NCBI RefSeq assembly: GCF_010725055.1 | Contig: NZ_BJKB01000017.1 | Coordinates: forward strand, 51,803-115,802 | Direction: 5' to 3' | From: Gelidibacter japonicus | GTDB lineage: Bacteria > Bacteroidota > Bacteroidia > Flavobacteriales > Flavobacteriaceae | Length of the DNA stretch: 64,000 nt | Shown: positions 26,626-36,988 of the stretch, in pieces | Numbering within the stretch: the stretch's first letter is position 1 | Layout of the letters: each line of letters begins with the position of its first letter | The notes under the pieces: model-generated | Told to the model about the DNA's origin: nothing | What the model saw: only the letters and a program-made list of their open reading frames with translations | Databases searched by the model: none | Translations under genes and position numbers: made by a program

Positions 26626-28422
26626 TTAATGCTGCAATTCTTCCTCGCCTTCCTTTAAAGGAACGTTCTGCGGTACGAAATCTACATCATGTCCCGGCTT
26701 GCTATAGTCATATGCCCAACGGTAAACATGAGGTATTTCTCCAGGCCAGTTGCCATGAATATGTTTTACAGGCGTTGTCCACTCCAATGTAGTCGCTCTC
26801 CACGGATTTTGAGTTGCTTTTTTACCATAGAATATACTTACGAAGAAATTATATAAATAAACAAGCTGTATCGCACCTCCAATCAATGCAAATACGGTGA
26901 TTACAATATTAACATCGGTTAAATCATCAAACAATGGGAATGCTGAGTTGGTATAATAACGTCTTGGCAATCCGGCCATTCCTATAAAATGCATCGGGAA
27001 GAAAACACCGTAAGCCGAAATGGCGGTAATCCAGAAGTGGATATACCCTAAATTCTTATTCATCATTCGACCAAACATTTTTGGATACCAATGATAGATA
27101 CCAGCAAACATACCATAGATAGCTGAAATCCCCATAACCAAGTGGAAGTGGGCAATAACGAAATACGTATCGTGCACGTTAATGTCCAAAGCACTATCAC
27201 CAACAATAATTCCGGTTAAACCTCCGGTGATGAATGTGGATACGAATCCAATGGCAAACAACATGGCGGGGTTCATCTGCAGGTTTCCTTTCCAAATGGT
27301 TGTAATCCAGTTAAAAGCCTTGACGGCCGACGGGATAGCAATCAATAAGGTTGTAAACGTGAACACCGATCCAAGGAATGGATTCATTCCTGATACGAAC
27401 ATATGGTGACCCCAAACAATGGTTGATAAGAATGCGATGGCCAGAATAGACGCCACCATGGCACGATAACCAAAAATCGGTTTTCGTGAGTTGGTCGCCA
27501 TAATCTCCGATACGATTCCCATGGCAGGTAGAATCACGATATAAACTTCGGGATGACCCAAGAACCAAAATAAATGTTCAAAAAGTACGGGAGATCCTCC
27601 TTGATAATGCAAGACTTCACCTTGAATAAAAATATCGGATAAGAAGAAGGATGTTCCAAAACTTCTATCCATAATCAATAATAAGGCCGCTGACAATAAT
27701 ACCGGGAAAGATACCACACCGATGATTGCTGTTACAAAAAACGCCCAAACAGTCAATGGCAATCTTGTCATTGACATACCTTTAGTACGCATGTTAATAA
27801 CCGTCACTATATAGTTCAATGATCCCAACAAAGACTGTGCTATGAAAATCGCCATGGATATGAGCCAAAGCGTCATTCCCATGCCAGAACCGCCTTGTGC
27901 CATCGGTAAAGCGCTTAGAGGCGGATAAATGGTCCATCCCGCTGCTGCAGGTCCCGCTTCTAAAAACAATGAAATAAGCATAAGAACACAGGACACGAAA
28001 AATATCCAATAAGACAGCATATTTATAAAACCAGATGCCATATCCCGCGCTCCAATCTGGTACGGAATAAGCAGGTTACTGAAGGTACCACTCAATCCCG
28101 CAGTCAATACAAAGAACACCATGATCGTCCCATGAATGGTTACCAATGCCAAATAGATGTCAGCATCCATGACACCACCCGGTGCCCATTTGCCTAATAA
28201 AGCCTCAAAAAGAATATTGGGCTCCTCAGGCCATGCAATCTGAATTCGAAACATCAAAGACATCATGACGCCAATGATTCCCATGAGAGTTCCAGTAATC
28301 AAATATTGCTTTGCGATCATTTTATGATCTTGACTAAAGATATATTTGGTTACAAAGGTTTCTTTGTGATGATGTCCGTGACCGTCGTCATGTGCGTGAA
28401 TATCTACTGCGTGTGTTGACAT
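26626..28422 (-). CDS. ctaD: cytochrome c oxidase subunit I (aa3 type)
   Basis: 598 aa, 12 or more helices. The heme-copper centre is visible: HPEVYI with the CuB histidine and cross-linked tyrosine, the CuB pair in WGHHMFVSGMNP, and HDTYFVIAHFHLVMG with the ligands of hemes a3 and a. It reduces oxygen to water and pumps protons in the inner membrane. It is the last gene of the act-cox operon, 34 nt after subunit II. A His-rich N-terminus (HAVDIHAHDDGHGHHHK) precedes helix 1 and may bind metal; this is typical in the group but unproven. Confidence 0.97.
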   Translation of the reverse strand: MSTHAVDIHAHDDGHGHHHKETFVTKYIFSQDHKMIAKQYLITGTLMGIIGVMMSLMFRIQIAWPEEPNILFEALLGKWAPGGVMDADIYLALVTIHGTIMVFFVLTAGLSGTFSNLLIPYQIGARDMASGFINMLSYWIFFVSCVLMLISLFLEAGPAAAGWTIYPPLSALPMAQGGSGMGMTLWLISMAIFIAQSLLGSLNYIVTVINMRTKGMSMTRLPLTVWAFFVTAIIGVVSFPVLLSAALLLIMDRSFGTSFFLSDIFIQGEVLHYQGGSPVLFEHLFWFLGHPEVYIVILPAMGIVSEIMATNSRKPIFGYRAMVASILAIAFLSTIVWGHHMFVSGMNPFLGSVFTFTTLLIAIPSAVKAFNWITTIWKGNLQMNPAMLFAIGFVSTFITGGLTGIIVGDSALDINVHDTYFVIAHFHLVMGISAIYGMFAGIYHWYPKMFGRMMNKNLGYIHFWITAISAYGVFFPMHFIGMAGLPRRYYTNSAFPLFDDLTDVNIVITVFALIGGAIQLVYLYNFFVSIFYGKKATQNPWRATTLEWTTPVKHIHGNWPGEIPHVYRWAYDYSKPGHDVDFVPQNVPLKEGEEELQH

Positions 28423-28456
28423 AATCTATATATACTTGTTTAAAACGATTTTATTA

Positions 28457-29527
28457 TTATTTCAATGATTCTTTGAAAGTCTTTTGCTCAGCTATCCAAG
28501 CATCAAACTCCTCCTGGGTCTCAACGATAATATTCATCTGCATATTATAGTGCGACTTTCCACAAATCTTATTACAAAGTAAAAGGAAATGGAATTCGTA
28601 CGGATCCAATTCTTCTTCACCTTTCGCCATTAATTCTTTGCTCTTTTCTGCCCGGATATTATTGATATTTTCCACTTTGGCAATCATTTCTGGAGTTTCG
28701 CGCATTTCCTTAGTGGTCAAAGTCGGTGTAAATGCAAATTTTGTGATCATTCCAGGAACACAGTTCATTTGCGCTCTGAAGTGAGGCATGTATGCAGAGT
28801 GCAATACATCTTGCGAACGAATTTCAAAAAGGACCGGCTTGCCAACTGGCAAATGCAATTCTTTTACAATAATATCATCTTCAGCATTCGGATCGGCTTC
28901 ATCAATACCCAAAACATTTGCTTTGTCGATATCGATTAATCTTACGTTGGCCATACCCAAAACATTGTCTTGACCAGCATAGCGCGCTGTCCAAGCAAAT
29001 TGTTGAGCGTATAATTCCACAACCATCGGATCAGCATCTTCATCAATATTCATAATGGAATTCCAGGTGAAAAGGCCGTAAATGATCAATCCAGCCAATA
29101 CGATAACAGGGATTATGGTCCAAACTGCTTCTAAAGTGTTATGATCGGCAAAATATAATGCCTTCTTACCCTTCTCTCCTCTATATTTAAAAGCAAAATA
29201 GTGAAGTAAAAACTGAGTGATAATCTGTACGGTAAAAATCACTATCATGGAAATCAACATCAAATTATCGACCTCTGCCCCGTGTTCTGAAGCTGCATTT
29301 GACATTAGGGGCAAATCACCCCAATACACAAAAGAGATAATTGTAATGATATAAATAAAGGCTAAAAAAGCCAACATCAAATATCCATTGATCTTATTAT
29401 CGTAATCAGTTGCTATTCCATTATTTATGGTTTCTGTACGCACTTGGGCGAGATCAAATATTTTGACCATTTGCCAAATAGCTACCGCCGCAAAAAGTAC
29501 TATGATAATTATGAATAAAGCAGTCAT
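28457..29527 (-). CDS. ctaC: cytochrome c oxidase subunit II
   Basis: 356 aa. It has an N-terminal helix (about 2-20), a further pair of helices (about 48-70 and 90-112) and one more before a cupredoxin domain. The CuA site is complete: DVLHSAYMPHF with the first histidine, then CNKICGKSHYNM with two Cys, Glu-position Ile, His and Met. CuA takes electrons from cytochrome c or, in this family, from complex III domains directly. Located between actF and ctaD. Sco at the window's left end would metallate it. Confidence 0.95.
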   Translation of the reverse strand: MTALFIIIIVLFAAVAIWQMVKIFDLAQVRTETINNGIATDYDNKINGYLMLAFLAFIYIITIISFVYWGDLPLMSNAASEHGAEVDNLMLISMIVIFTVQIITQFLLHYFAFKYRGEKGKKALYFADHNTLEAVWTIIPVIVLAGLIIYGLFTWNSIMNIDEDADPMVVELYAQQFAWTARYAGQDNVLGMANVRLIDIDKANVLGIDEADPNAEDDIIVKELHLPVGKPVLFEIRSQDVLHSAYMPHFRAQMNCVPGMITKFAFTPTLTTKEMRETPEMIAKVENINNIRAEKSKELMAKGEEELDPYEFHFLLLCNKICGKSHYNMQMNIIVETQEEFDAWIAEQKTFKESLK

Positions 29528-29552
29528 TGTCGTTTCTCTTCTTTATAGGTTA

Positions 29553-30887
29553 TTAATAATGGAAATTTTCACTTTCTTTAATAAATGGATTGCCTTTTGG
29601 TGTCAAAGGAGCTTTTGTCATTGATGTAAATACCACCAGTAAGAACAAGCCTCCAAGTAATAAAATAGATCCAATTTCAGGAATTCCAATGTACCATCTA
29701 TCGCCAACAGTGGCCGGCATAATCATTACGAACAAATCGACATAATGGCCAATTAAAATAACAACGCCACACATCATCACAAACCAAGGTACTCGTTTGT
29801 AATCGCTATGCATCAAAATCAAGAATGGGAACACAAAGTTTAGCACCAACATTCCAAAGAAAGGCAATTTATAATCCTCTATTCGCGATACAAAGTAAAC
29901 TACTTCTTCCGGAATGTTTGCATACCAGATAAGCATGAACTGAGAGAACCATAGGTAAGCCCAGAAAATACTAAATCCGAACATATACTTTGCCAAGTCA
30001 TGAATATGGCTATCATTTACCAATGGAAGAAGTCCTTTGCCTTTCAAATAGATGGCGACCATGGCAATCACGGTTATCCCTGCGACAATCATACCTGAAA
30101 AAACATACCATCCAAATAGCGTACTGAACCAATGCGGATCTACGCTCATGATCCAATCCCATGACATAATGGATTCCGTGTACAAGTAAAACACTAGGAA
30201 TCCAGCAGCAATTCTAAACGATTTTTTAAAGTTTCTGATATCCCCTGGCTCAGCATTATCTTGAGCAATTGAAAATTTACGGGCAAAATACCAGTATGTA
30301 CACCAACCACCAATGAAAATAATGGCTCTGATCAGAAATGCCGTAATGTTTAAATATCCCGATTTGTTTTGTATCAATTTATCATCGGCTACCACATCTG
30401 GGTTCATCCAAACAAATATCTCGTTGTGATGTCCAATATAATGCGAACCAACTGCAAGAAGGATGACAATAATGGCACCTGGCAACAAGTAAGCAGAAAT
30501 AGCTTCCATCACCCTGAACAATACCGGCGACCAACCTGCTTGTGAAGCAATTTGAATAGCGTAAAACGCTAGGACTCCAAGGGCAATCGTCATAAAGAAC
30601 AAGGCGGATACGTACATTGCAGACCAAGGTCTTTTCGCAATCTGTTCCTGGACGTGTTTTGCATGTTTATCATCCTGAGATACGTCTGCATGTTCTGAAC
30701 CGGCACTTTCGGTGTGTTCTTGTACAGAAGTTTCATGTCCACCATCATGTGCATGTTCTTCAACGAGCATTGTCTTAACCTCTTCTAAAGATTTATGAGA
30801 TGTCATAAAACCGTAAGCCACTCCTAATACACCCAAGACAATGAGGATGATGGAAAATGTCTTTAATCTATTTGAAATTGTGTACAT
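29553..30887 (-). CDS. actF: alternative complex III membrane subunit ActF
   Basis: 444 aa NrfD-like integral membrane protein with about ten helices. A His/Glu/Asp-rich loop (EEHAHDGGHETSVQEHTE and following, about 42-80) lies between helices 1 and 2. ActF is the smaller paralogue of ActC and contributes to quinol binding or proton transfer in alternative complex III. It starts 3 nt after the actE stop and ends 26 nt before subunit II. Assignment rests on gene order and topology, as sequence motifs are weak. Confidence 0.88.
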   Translation of the reverse strand: MYTISNRLKTFSIILIVLGVLGVAYGFMTSHKSLEEVKTMLVEEHAHDGGHETSVQEHTESAGSEHADVSQDDKHAKHVQEQIAKRPWSAMYVSALFFMTIALGVLAFYAIQIASQAGWSPVLFRVMEAISAYLLPGAIIVILLAVGSHYIGHHNEIFVWMNPDVVADDKLIQNKSGYLNITAFLIRAIIFIGGWCTYWYFARKFSIAQDNAEPGDIRNFKKSFRIAAGFLVFYLYTESIMSWDWIMSVDPHWFSTLFGWYVFSGMIVAGITVIAMVAIYLKGKGLLPLVNDSHIHDLAKYMFGFSIFWAYLWFSQFMLIWYANIPEEVVYFVSRIEDYKLPFFGMLVLNFVFPFLILMHSDYKRVPWFVMMCGVVILIGHYVDLFVMIMPATVGDRWYIGIPEIGSILLLGGLFLLVVFTSMTKAPLTPKGNPFIKESENFHY

Positions 30888-30889
30888 AT

Positions 30890-31471
30890 CTATATTGAAT
30901 CTTTAACAGTCTGACTTCCTCCTAATTCTGATTTTAATTGCATCACGTAATCCACAACTTGCCAACGCTCTTCTTCATTTAACTGATTAGCATAAGAACC
31001 CATAACGTTCTTACCATAGTGAATGGTGTGGTAAACACTTCCTTGAGTCAATGCTCTTCCTTGATCATCAAAAGAAGGTACGCCTAAAATCTTTTCGCGT
31101 TTCACCAAGATGCCTTGGCCATCTCCTTTTTTACCATGGCATACCCCACAGTAAATATCATATAACTGACCCCCTCTTGGCCCATCTATCTGAGTGGAAT
31201 CCAAAGGCGATACTAAACTTGCCTTCGCTAAGTTATAGCCTTCGATACTACCGTCAATATCAAAAGGTTTATGGCCTCTTGCTACAGATCCTTCAACTGG
31301 CAATTTCGCTTCCATGCCATCAGGTAAAAACTCAACTTCGCCGTATGCTTCATAACCAATCGGCTCATACATATCCGGAAAGAATTGATAATTAGGCTTC
31401 GATTTATTTTGACATGATGCAAAAGAAACCAAAACGACCATCAAAATTATTAATTTAAATAAGCTTTTCAT
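30890..31471 (-). CDS. actE: alternative complex III monoheme cytochrome c ActE
   Basis: 193 aa lipoprotein: the signal ends with the lipobox FASC (Cys about 20). One heme motif, CGVCHGKKGDGQG (about 110), and a distal methionine in GSYANQLNEEERW or nearby define a class I cytochrome c. ActE is the periplasmic exit heme for electrons from complex III. Closely packed with actD (5 nt) and actF (2 nt). Confidence 0.92.
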   Translation of the reverse strand: MKSLFKLIILMVVLVSFASCQNKSKPNYQFFPDMYEPIGYEAYGEVEFLPDGMEAKLPVEGSVARGHKPFDIDGSIEGYNLAKASLVSPLDSTQIDGPRGGQLYDIYCGVCHGKKGDGQGILVKREKILGVPSFDDQGRALTQGSVYHTIHYGKNVMGSYANQLNEEERWQVVDYVMQLKSELGGSQTVKDSI

Positions 31472-31476
31472 GTGTA

Positions 31477-32010
31477 TTAGTGTGCTTTATCAATTAAGGT
31501 AACTTCTACAGCTCCTGTATTTCTCAATATATCAAACTGTTCATCAACATTATCCCCGGCACTGATTTCCATTAAGAAATGATCGTCCGTTGTTCTTGTA
31601 TCAGGATTTTCAGCTTTTTTAAAAGGCCACATCCTACTGCGTAGATAAAATGTGATGACCATTAAATGCGCTGCGAAAAACACAGTTAACTCAAACATAA
31701 TGGGAATAAATGCTGGCATGTTTTCTAGATAACTAAAACTTGGCTTTCCTCCAATATTCTGAGGCCAATCTTCAATCATCATGTAGTTAATCATTACGAT
31801 AGAAACTACTAAACCTGCCAAACCGTATAGAAAGGACGTGATTGCCAATCTTGTTGGTGCCAATCCCATTGCTTTATCCAATCCGTGAACCGGAAATGGT
31901 GTATATATTTCTTCAATATGATATCTCTCTGCCCTTACTTTCTTAACGGCGGCCATCAAGACATCATCATCCGTATACATAGCGTGAATAACTTTTGAAG
32001 ATCCTTCCAT
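31477..32010 (-). CDS. actD: alternative complex III subunit ActD (DUF3341)
   Basis: 177 aa. A soluble N-terminal part (VIHAMYTDDDVLMAAVKKVRAERYHIEEIYTPFPVHGLD) is followed by two helices (about 58-78 and 100-122), the classic DUF3341 layout. ActD is a structural membrane subunit with no cofactor. It starts 1 nt after the actC stop. Confidence 0.92.
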   Translation of the reverse strand: MEGSSKVIHAMYTDDDVLMAAVKKVRAERYHIEEIYTPFPVHGLDKAMGLAPTRLAITSFLYGLAGLVVSIVMINYMMIEDWPQNIGGKPSFSYLENMPAFIPIMFELTVFFAAHLMVITFYLRSRMWPFKKAENPDTRTTDDHFLMEISAGDNVDEQFDILRNTGAVEVTLIDKAH

Positions 32011-32011
32011 A

Positions 32012-33763
32012 CTATTTTTTGTTGTTGATTAATATTTTAGCTTGTCCGGCCCAATCATCGCGTTCTGCTCTTCCCGGGAAAGAAGCAGTAATTTCGTCTA
32101 ACAAGTCATATTCTCTTTTGGTCATTTTACTTACTTGTAAGAAAGAATAGATTCCGATCCCATTAAGGACTTCCTCCATTTTCGGACCAACTCCATTAAT
32201 TTGCTGTAAGTCATCTTTAGCCTGAGTCGTCGGATCAAAAACACCAACACTATCCATCAATTCATTAATCGCTTTTGGATCATGGGGTTTTACCGTCGAT
32301 TTCTCATCAACTATAGGCGTTCCTGCATGAATATTTACGTTGTGAGTGCGAGGATCGGTACCCGTACCAACCAGACTTCCACCAGATTCTCTGATACGTT
32401 TGTAACGCTGGCCTGAGGATTTCATGATGGTTTTGATTTCTGCCTGTGCCACCACTGGGAAAGTACGTGCATAAAGCAAGAACAATACAAAGAAGAATCC
32501 AATGGTGCCTATGAAAATTCCAATATCCACAAATGTTGGTTGGAACATCGTCCATGCTGAAGGCATATAATCTCTATGCAAAGATGTCACGATAATTACA
32601 AATCGCTCAAACCACATCCCCACGTTTACGACGATGGAAATAAAGAACGAGAACATGATACTGGTACGCAGTTTTTTGAACCACATAAACTGTGGCGAAA
32701 ACACGTTACAGGTCATCATCAGAAGGTATGCCCACCAGTAAGGTCCGGTAGCTCTGTTCAAGAATGCATACTGCTCATATTCGACTCCAGAATACCAAGC
32801 GATAAATAATTCCGAGATATAAGCAACCCCAACAATTGAACCCGTGATCATGATTACAATATTCATCAACTCAATATGCTGAACGGTAATATAATCTTCA
32901 AGGCTCACTACTTTTCTCATGATAATCAATAGGGTGTTCACCATGGCGAAACCAGAGAAAACTGCTCCTGCAACGAAATAAGGCGGGAAAATAGTGGTAT
33001 GCCAACCTGGAACTATAGACGTAGCAAAGTCAAAGGATACAATGGTATGTACAGATAGTACCAACGGTGTAGCCAAACCGGCAAGAACCAAAGACACCTC
33101 TTCAAATCGTTGCCAATCTTTTGCTCTACCTGACCATCCAAAAGCCAATAACGAATAGATTTTCTTTTGGAAAGGCTTTACAGCTCTATCGCGAATCATA
33201 GCGAAGTCAGGCAATAAACCAGTCCACCAAAAGACTAAAGATACCGATAGATAGGTTGAAATCGCAAACACGTCCCAAAGTAACGGCGAGTTAAAGTTAA
33301 CCCATAAGGATCCAAATTGGTTTGGAATTGGTAAAACCCAATAGCCCAACCATGGACGACCCATGTGGATAAGAGGGAACAGCCCTGCCTGAATAACTGC
33401 AAAAATGGTCATCGCTTCCGCAGAACGGTTAATTGCCATACGCCATTTTTGACGGAACAATAGCAATACTGCCGAAATTAATGTCCCTGCGTGACCAATA
33501 CCAACCCACCAAACGAAGTTGGTAATGTCCCAAGCCCAACCGATGGTTTTATTTAGGCCCCAAACTCCAATTCCTGTTGCTATGGTATAAACTATACAAC
33601 CAATTCCCCAAAGAAAGGCTGCAAGTGAGATAGAAAAGACTATCCACCATGATTTATTGGCTTTACCCTCTACAGGTTTAGCGATATCCACAGAAACATC
33701 GTGGTATGATTTTTCACCTAAAACTAAAGGTCTTCTAATAGGTGCTTCGTAATGAGACGCCAT
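32012..33763 (-). CDS. actC: alternative complex III quinol-oxidising subunit ActC with helix-hairpin-helix tail
   Basis: 583 aa. Residues about 30-465 are a ten-helix NrfD/PsrC-type membrane protein, the proposed quinol site and proton path. A hydrophilic extension follows (about 470-583). Its end, DDLQQINGVGPKMEEVLNGIG followed by a conserved helical segment (FLQVSKMTKREYDLLDEI), is a helix-hairpin-helix-type fold more often seen in DNA-binding or scaffold proteins. The extension is in frame, has normal composition and is followed 1 nt later by actD, so it is not a sequencing artefact. Its function is unknown. Confidence 0.92.
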   Translation of the reverse strand: MASHYEAPIRRPLVLGEKSYHDVSVDIAKPVEGKANKSWWIVFSISLAAFLWGIGCIVYTIATGIGVWGLNKTIGWAWDITNFVWWVGIGHAGTLISAVLLLFRQKWRMAINRSAEAMTIFAVIQAGLFPLIHMGRPWLGYWVLPIPNQFGSLWVNFNSPLLWDVFAISTYLSVSLVFWWTGLLPDFAMIRDRAVKPFQKKIYSLLAFGWSGRAKDWQRFEEVSLVLAGLATPLVLSVHTIVSFDFATSIVPGWHTTIFPPYFVAGAVFSGFAMVNTLLIIMRKVVSLEDYITVQHIELMNIVIMITGSIVGVAYISELFIAWYSGVEYEQYAFLNRATGPYWWAYLLMMTCNVFSPQFMWFKKLRTSIMFSFFISIVVNVGMWFERFVIIVTSLHRDYMPSAWTMFQPTFVDIGIFIGTIGFFFVLFLLYARTFPVVAQAEIKTIMKSSGQRYKRIRESGGSLVGTGTDPRTHNVNIHAGTPIVDEKSTVKPHDPKAINELMDSVGVFDPTTQAKDDLQQINGVGPKMEEVLNGIGIYSFLQVSKMTKREYDLLDEITASFPGRAERDDWAGQAKILINNKK

Positions 33764-33794
33764 AATGCTTTTAGAATTATTTCTTAATTAATAA

Positions 33795-36700
33795 TTATGA
33801 TTCCGTTGTATTTCTCACAATTGTGTGATACTGAACGTTGGGTTGTGTTCCAATATATTCAAGTACGTGATACATACGTTTATCCTCTTTCAGTTTCGCA
33901 ACTTTACTCTCTTTATCGTTAATGTCTCCAAATACCATAGCTCCAGTACCACAGGCTGCTGAACATGCCGTTTGGAATTCGCCATCTTTAATTTCACGTC
34001 CTTCACGCTTGGCATCGAGAATTGTTTTTTGTGTTTTTTGAATACACAATGAACATTTTTCCATAACCCCACGAGAACGCACAACAACATCAGGATTCAA
34101 TACCATACGACCTAAATCGTCGTTCATATTGTAATCAAACTCATCATTTTTATTGTAACGGAACCAGTTGAAACGACGTACTTTGTAAGGACAGTTGTTT
34201 GCACAGTAACGAGTACCTACGCAACGGTTATAGGCCATATGATTTTGACCTTGGCGTCCATGGGACGTTGCTGCAACAGGGCAAACAGTTTCACAAGGAG
34301 CATGATTACAGTGCTGACACATCATTGGTAAGAAAGCTACCTGAGGATTATCAGCCGCAATTTCCATCTCATGCAACGTGCTTTTGATACCTGTATCGCC
34401 CAATAGGCCATCTGCTGCCTCTTTTCTTTCTATATCCCCTGTGAAGGTGTCTTCAGAAGAATAGTATCTATCAATACGCAACCAATGCATATCTCTACTC
34501 TTTCTAATTTCAGATTTACCTACTACCGGAACGTTATTTTCGGCATGACAAGCAATGACACAGGCACCACATCCAGTACATGCATTCAAATCAATAGACA
34601 AGTTGAAATGATGTCCAATAGATCTATCAAATTCATCCCACAAATCGACCTCCGTTGAAGGTGTTTCAATATGATTTAACGACACTTTTGGAAGTGGATT
34701 CCAAAATTCTTTATCCTTAGTATTAAAGATTTCAAGCGTGGTTTCCTTAATGATATCTCCACGGCCCATTAGCGTGTTATGCAACTGCACACAAGCAAAC
34801 TCATGAACTCCCGATACCAGTTTGATCGATACGTCGGTTTGGGCACTGTTAAAATCTTTATAAAACTGGTAAGCATTCTTACCCGTTTGCATTTCTTCCT
34901 TAAGTCCTTTTGTGCGTCCGTAACCAAATGACAAACCTACAGAGCCTACGGCCTGACCTGGTTGTATAATAGCAGGAATGGTTATGGTCTGTCCGTTCAC
35001 TGACAACTCCACCAAACTACCATTAAGACCACCATCGGCAACATGCCAATTTTTGATCTCCAATTTTTTAGCATCAGCACTGGATACGGTTACATAATTG
35101 TCCCATGACGTTCTTGTAATAGGGTCAGGGAACTCTTGCAACCATGGGTTATTGGCTTGTTTACCATCTCCCATTCCCGTTTTTGTATAGAGTTGTAATT
35201 CCATACCCTCAGCAGATCCTGCAGATGCCAATGCCCTTGCAGCGCCTCCTCCTGAGGACTCTGGCAGAGCCTGGGCAGCAGCGTCACCCTCCACATCGGA
35301 AGATGGTCCAGCACCCAAAACACTTGTCAAAGCGGTAGAAACATAAACTCCATCATGTAATGCTTGATTAAATGAAGCTCCACCAAGTATGCCTGTACTC
35401 CAATTTTCCTTGATAAAATCAAAGTAGGTCAAATCACTTCCTATCCATTTCAACAAAGCTTGTTGGAACTGACGGGTATCAAATAACGGACGGATGGTTG
35501 GTTGCATTAAACCAAAATGTCCTTTTTTAAGCTCCACATCACCCCAAGATTCCAAATAATGAGGTGTAGCAGCAATATATTGAGATTCAGAAGCAGTCTC
35601 ATCGGCCTTCATTGAAAACGCAATAGACAATTCTGTTTGTTTTAATCCTTCGGCAAATTCATTTGCGTTGGGTAATGTATATAATGGATTGACACCATTC
35701 ATTATGATCGCACCAACTTTACCAGCATTCATATCCGCTATCAAAGTCATCACGTCCTTATCACTACCTTGTCTTTTCTTAATGGGAGATTTGGTATCAA
35801 AGGCTTTACTTCCCAAAGCCGAGTTGATTTCCAATGCCACTGTTTGTGCATTGACATCATTGATTCCAGTAACCAAAACACCATTGCTTCCAGCTTTCTT
35901 TAATTCGGATGCCACTTTTTGAATGGCCTCGTCCAATTGGGCCGGTAAGTCTGTTGAAACAGATTGTCCAGTAACATAACTGTACAGTTTAGCTAAGGCT
36001 TGTTTTTGCTGTGAAGGTGTTGCTGGGATACGTTTATCGGCATTAGCACCCGTTAGGGACATATTTGCTTCAATTTGAATGTGCCTTGACATTTTTCCAT
36101 CTGTAGGCACACGACCTTTGGCATAACCCGATTCAAATCCACCGCCTTGCCAATCTCCAAGGAAATCAGCACCAACAGAAACTATTGTCGACGCTTTGGA
36201 GAAATCGTAATTTGCCAATGCACGTTCTCCGTATTTTGCTTGAAAAGCATCCAACGCACAAGATTCGGAAACCGCATCATAAACGACGTGACGCACATTG
36301 CCATATTTTTCTTTAAATGCAGAAATCAACTTGCTGGTTGATGGACTAGCGAAAGTTTGTGTCAATAACACAATCTCCTTTCCTCCATTCATAACATCCG
36401 TCAGCTTCTGATTCGTTTCAGAATCAAAGGTCTCCCATGAAATATCAGATCCCTCTTTTTGAGGTCCTTTAATTCTCAAATTATCGTATAGACCTAAAAT
36501 TGACGCATGCACTCTGGCATTGACACCGCCTTGAGAGGCCGCCAAATCGTTGTTATCAATTTTAATTGGTCGTCCTTCACGAGTTTTCACTAAGACACTT
36601 GCGAAATCAAAACCATCAGCAATTGTTGTCGCGTAAAAATTAGATACTCCTGGAATGATTTCTTCTGGCTGCACAACGTAAGGAATCGATTTAATAACCG

Positions 36701-36920
36701 GACCCTCACAAGCCGCTAAAGATGCCGCAGCCGTACTGAAACCAACATATTTTAAGAAATCACGACGTGTTGTTGAAGATGTTTCCAAATTGGACTTGTT
36801 GCCTAGAAATTCGTCTGTCGGAATTTCGTCAACAAATTCTCTTTGTTTAAGCGCCTCAACAATAGAGCTGTCTGTGTTCAGCTCCTCAACACTTTTCCAG
36901 TATTTCTTGTTTGATGACAT
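33795..36920 (-). CDS. actB: alternative complex III iron-sulfur subunit ActB
   Basis: 1041 aa. A twin-arginine signal (TTRRDFLKYVGFS, about 51-63) ends in a lipobox LAAC, predicting Tat export and lipid anchoring. Residues about 100-700 resemble a molybdopterin oxidoreductase without cofactor. The C-terminal part carries four ferredoxin-type Cys clusters: CTGCGACVIAC, CQHCNHAPCETVC, CVGTRYCANNC and CSLCIQ. It passes electrons from quinol toward ActA. It lies between actA and actC in the operon. Confidence 0.95.
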   Translation of the reverse strand: MSSNKKYWKSVEELNTDSSIVEALKQREFVDEIPTDEFLGNKSNLETSSTTRRDFLKYVGFSTAAASLAACEGPVIKSIPYVVQPEEIIPGVSNFYATTIADGFDFASVLVKTREGRPIKIDNNDLAASQGGVNARVHASILGLYDNLRIKGPQKEGSDISWETFDSETNQKLTDVMNGGKEIVLLTQTFASPSTSKLISAFKEKYGNVRHVVYDAVSESCALDAFQAKYGERALANYDFSKASTIVSVGADFLGDWQGGGFESGYAKGRVPTDGKMSRHIQIEANMSLTGANADKRIPATPSQQKQALAKLYSYVTGQSVSTDLPAQLDEAIQKVASELKKAGSNGVLVTGINDVNAQTVALEINSALGSKAFDTKSPIKKRQGSDKDVMTLIADMNAGKVGAIIMNGVNPLYTLPNANEFAEGLKQTELSIAFSMKADETASESQYIAATPHYLESWGDVELKKGHFGLMQPTIRPLFDTRQFQQALLKWIGSDLTYFDFIKENWSTGILGGASFNQALHDGVYVSTALTSVLGAGPSSDVEGDAAAQALPESSGGGAARALASAGSAEGMELQLYTKTGMGDGKQANNPWLQEFPDPITRTSWDNYVTVSSADAKKLEIKNWHVADGGLNGSLVELSVNGQTITIPAIIQPGQAVGSVGLSFGYGRTKGLKEEMQTGKNAYQFYKDFNSAQTDVSIKLVSGVHEFACVQLHNTLMGRGDIIKETTLEIFNTKDKEFWNPLPKVSLNHIETPSTEVDLWDEFDRSIGHHFNLSIDLNACTGCGACVIACHAENNVPVVGKSEIRKSRDMHWLRIDRYYSSEDTFTGDIERKEAADGLLGDTGIKSTLHEMEIAADNPQVAFLPMMCQHCNHAPCETVCPVAATSHGRQGQNHMAYNRCVGTRYCANNCPYKVRRFNWFRYNKNDEFDYNMNDDLGRMVLNPDVVVRSRGVMEKCSLCIQKTQKTILDAKREGREIKDGEFQTACSAACGTGAMVFGDINDKESKVAKLKEDKRMYHVLEYIGTQPNVQYHTIVRNTTES

Positions 36921-36988
36921 ATTCTTTAATAGTTATTAGTTGATAGTTAATGGTTTTTGGTGCAAACCAACACTGTATCTTTATTTTA

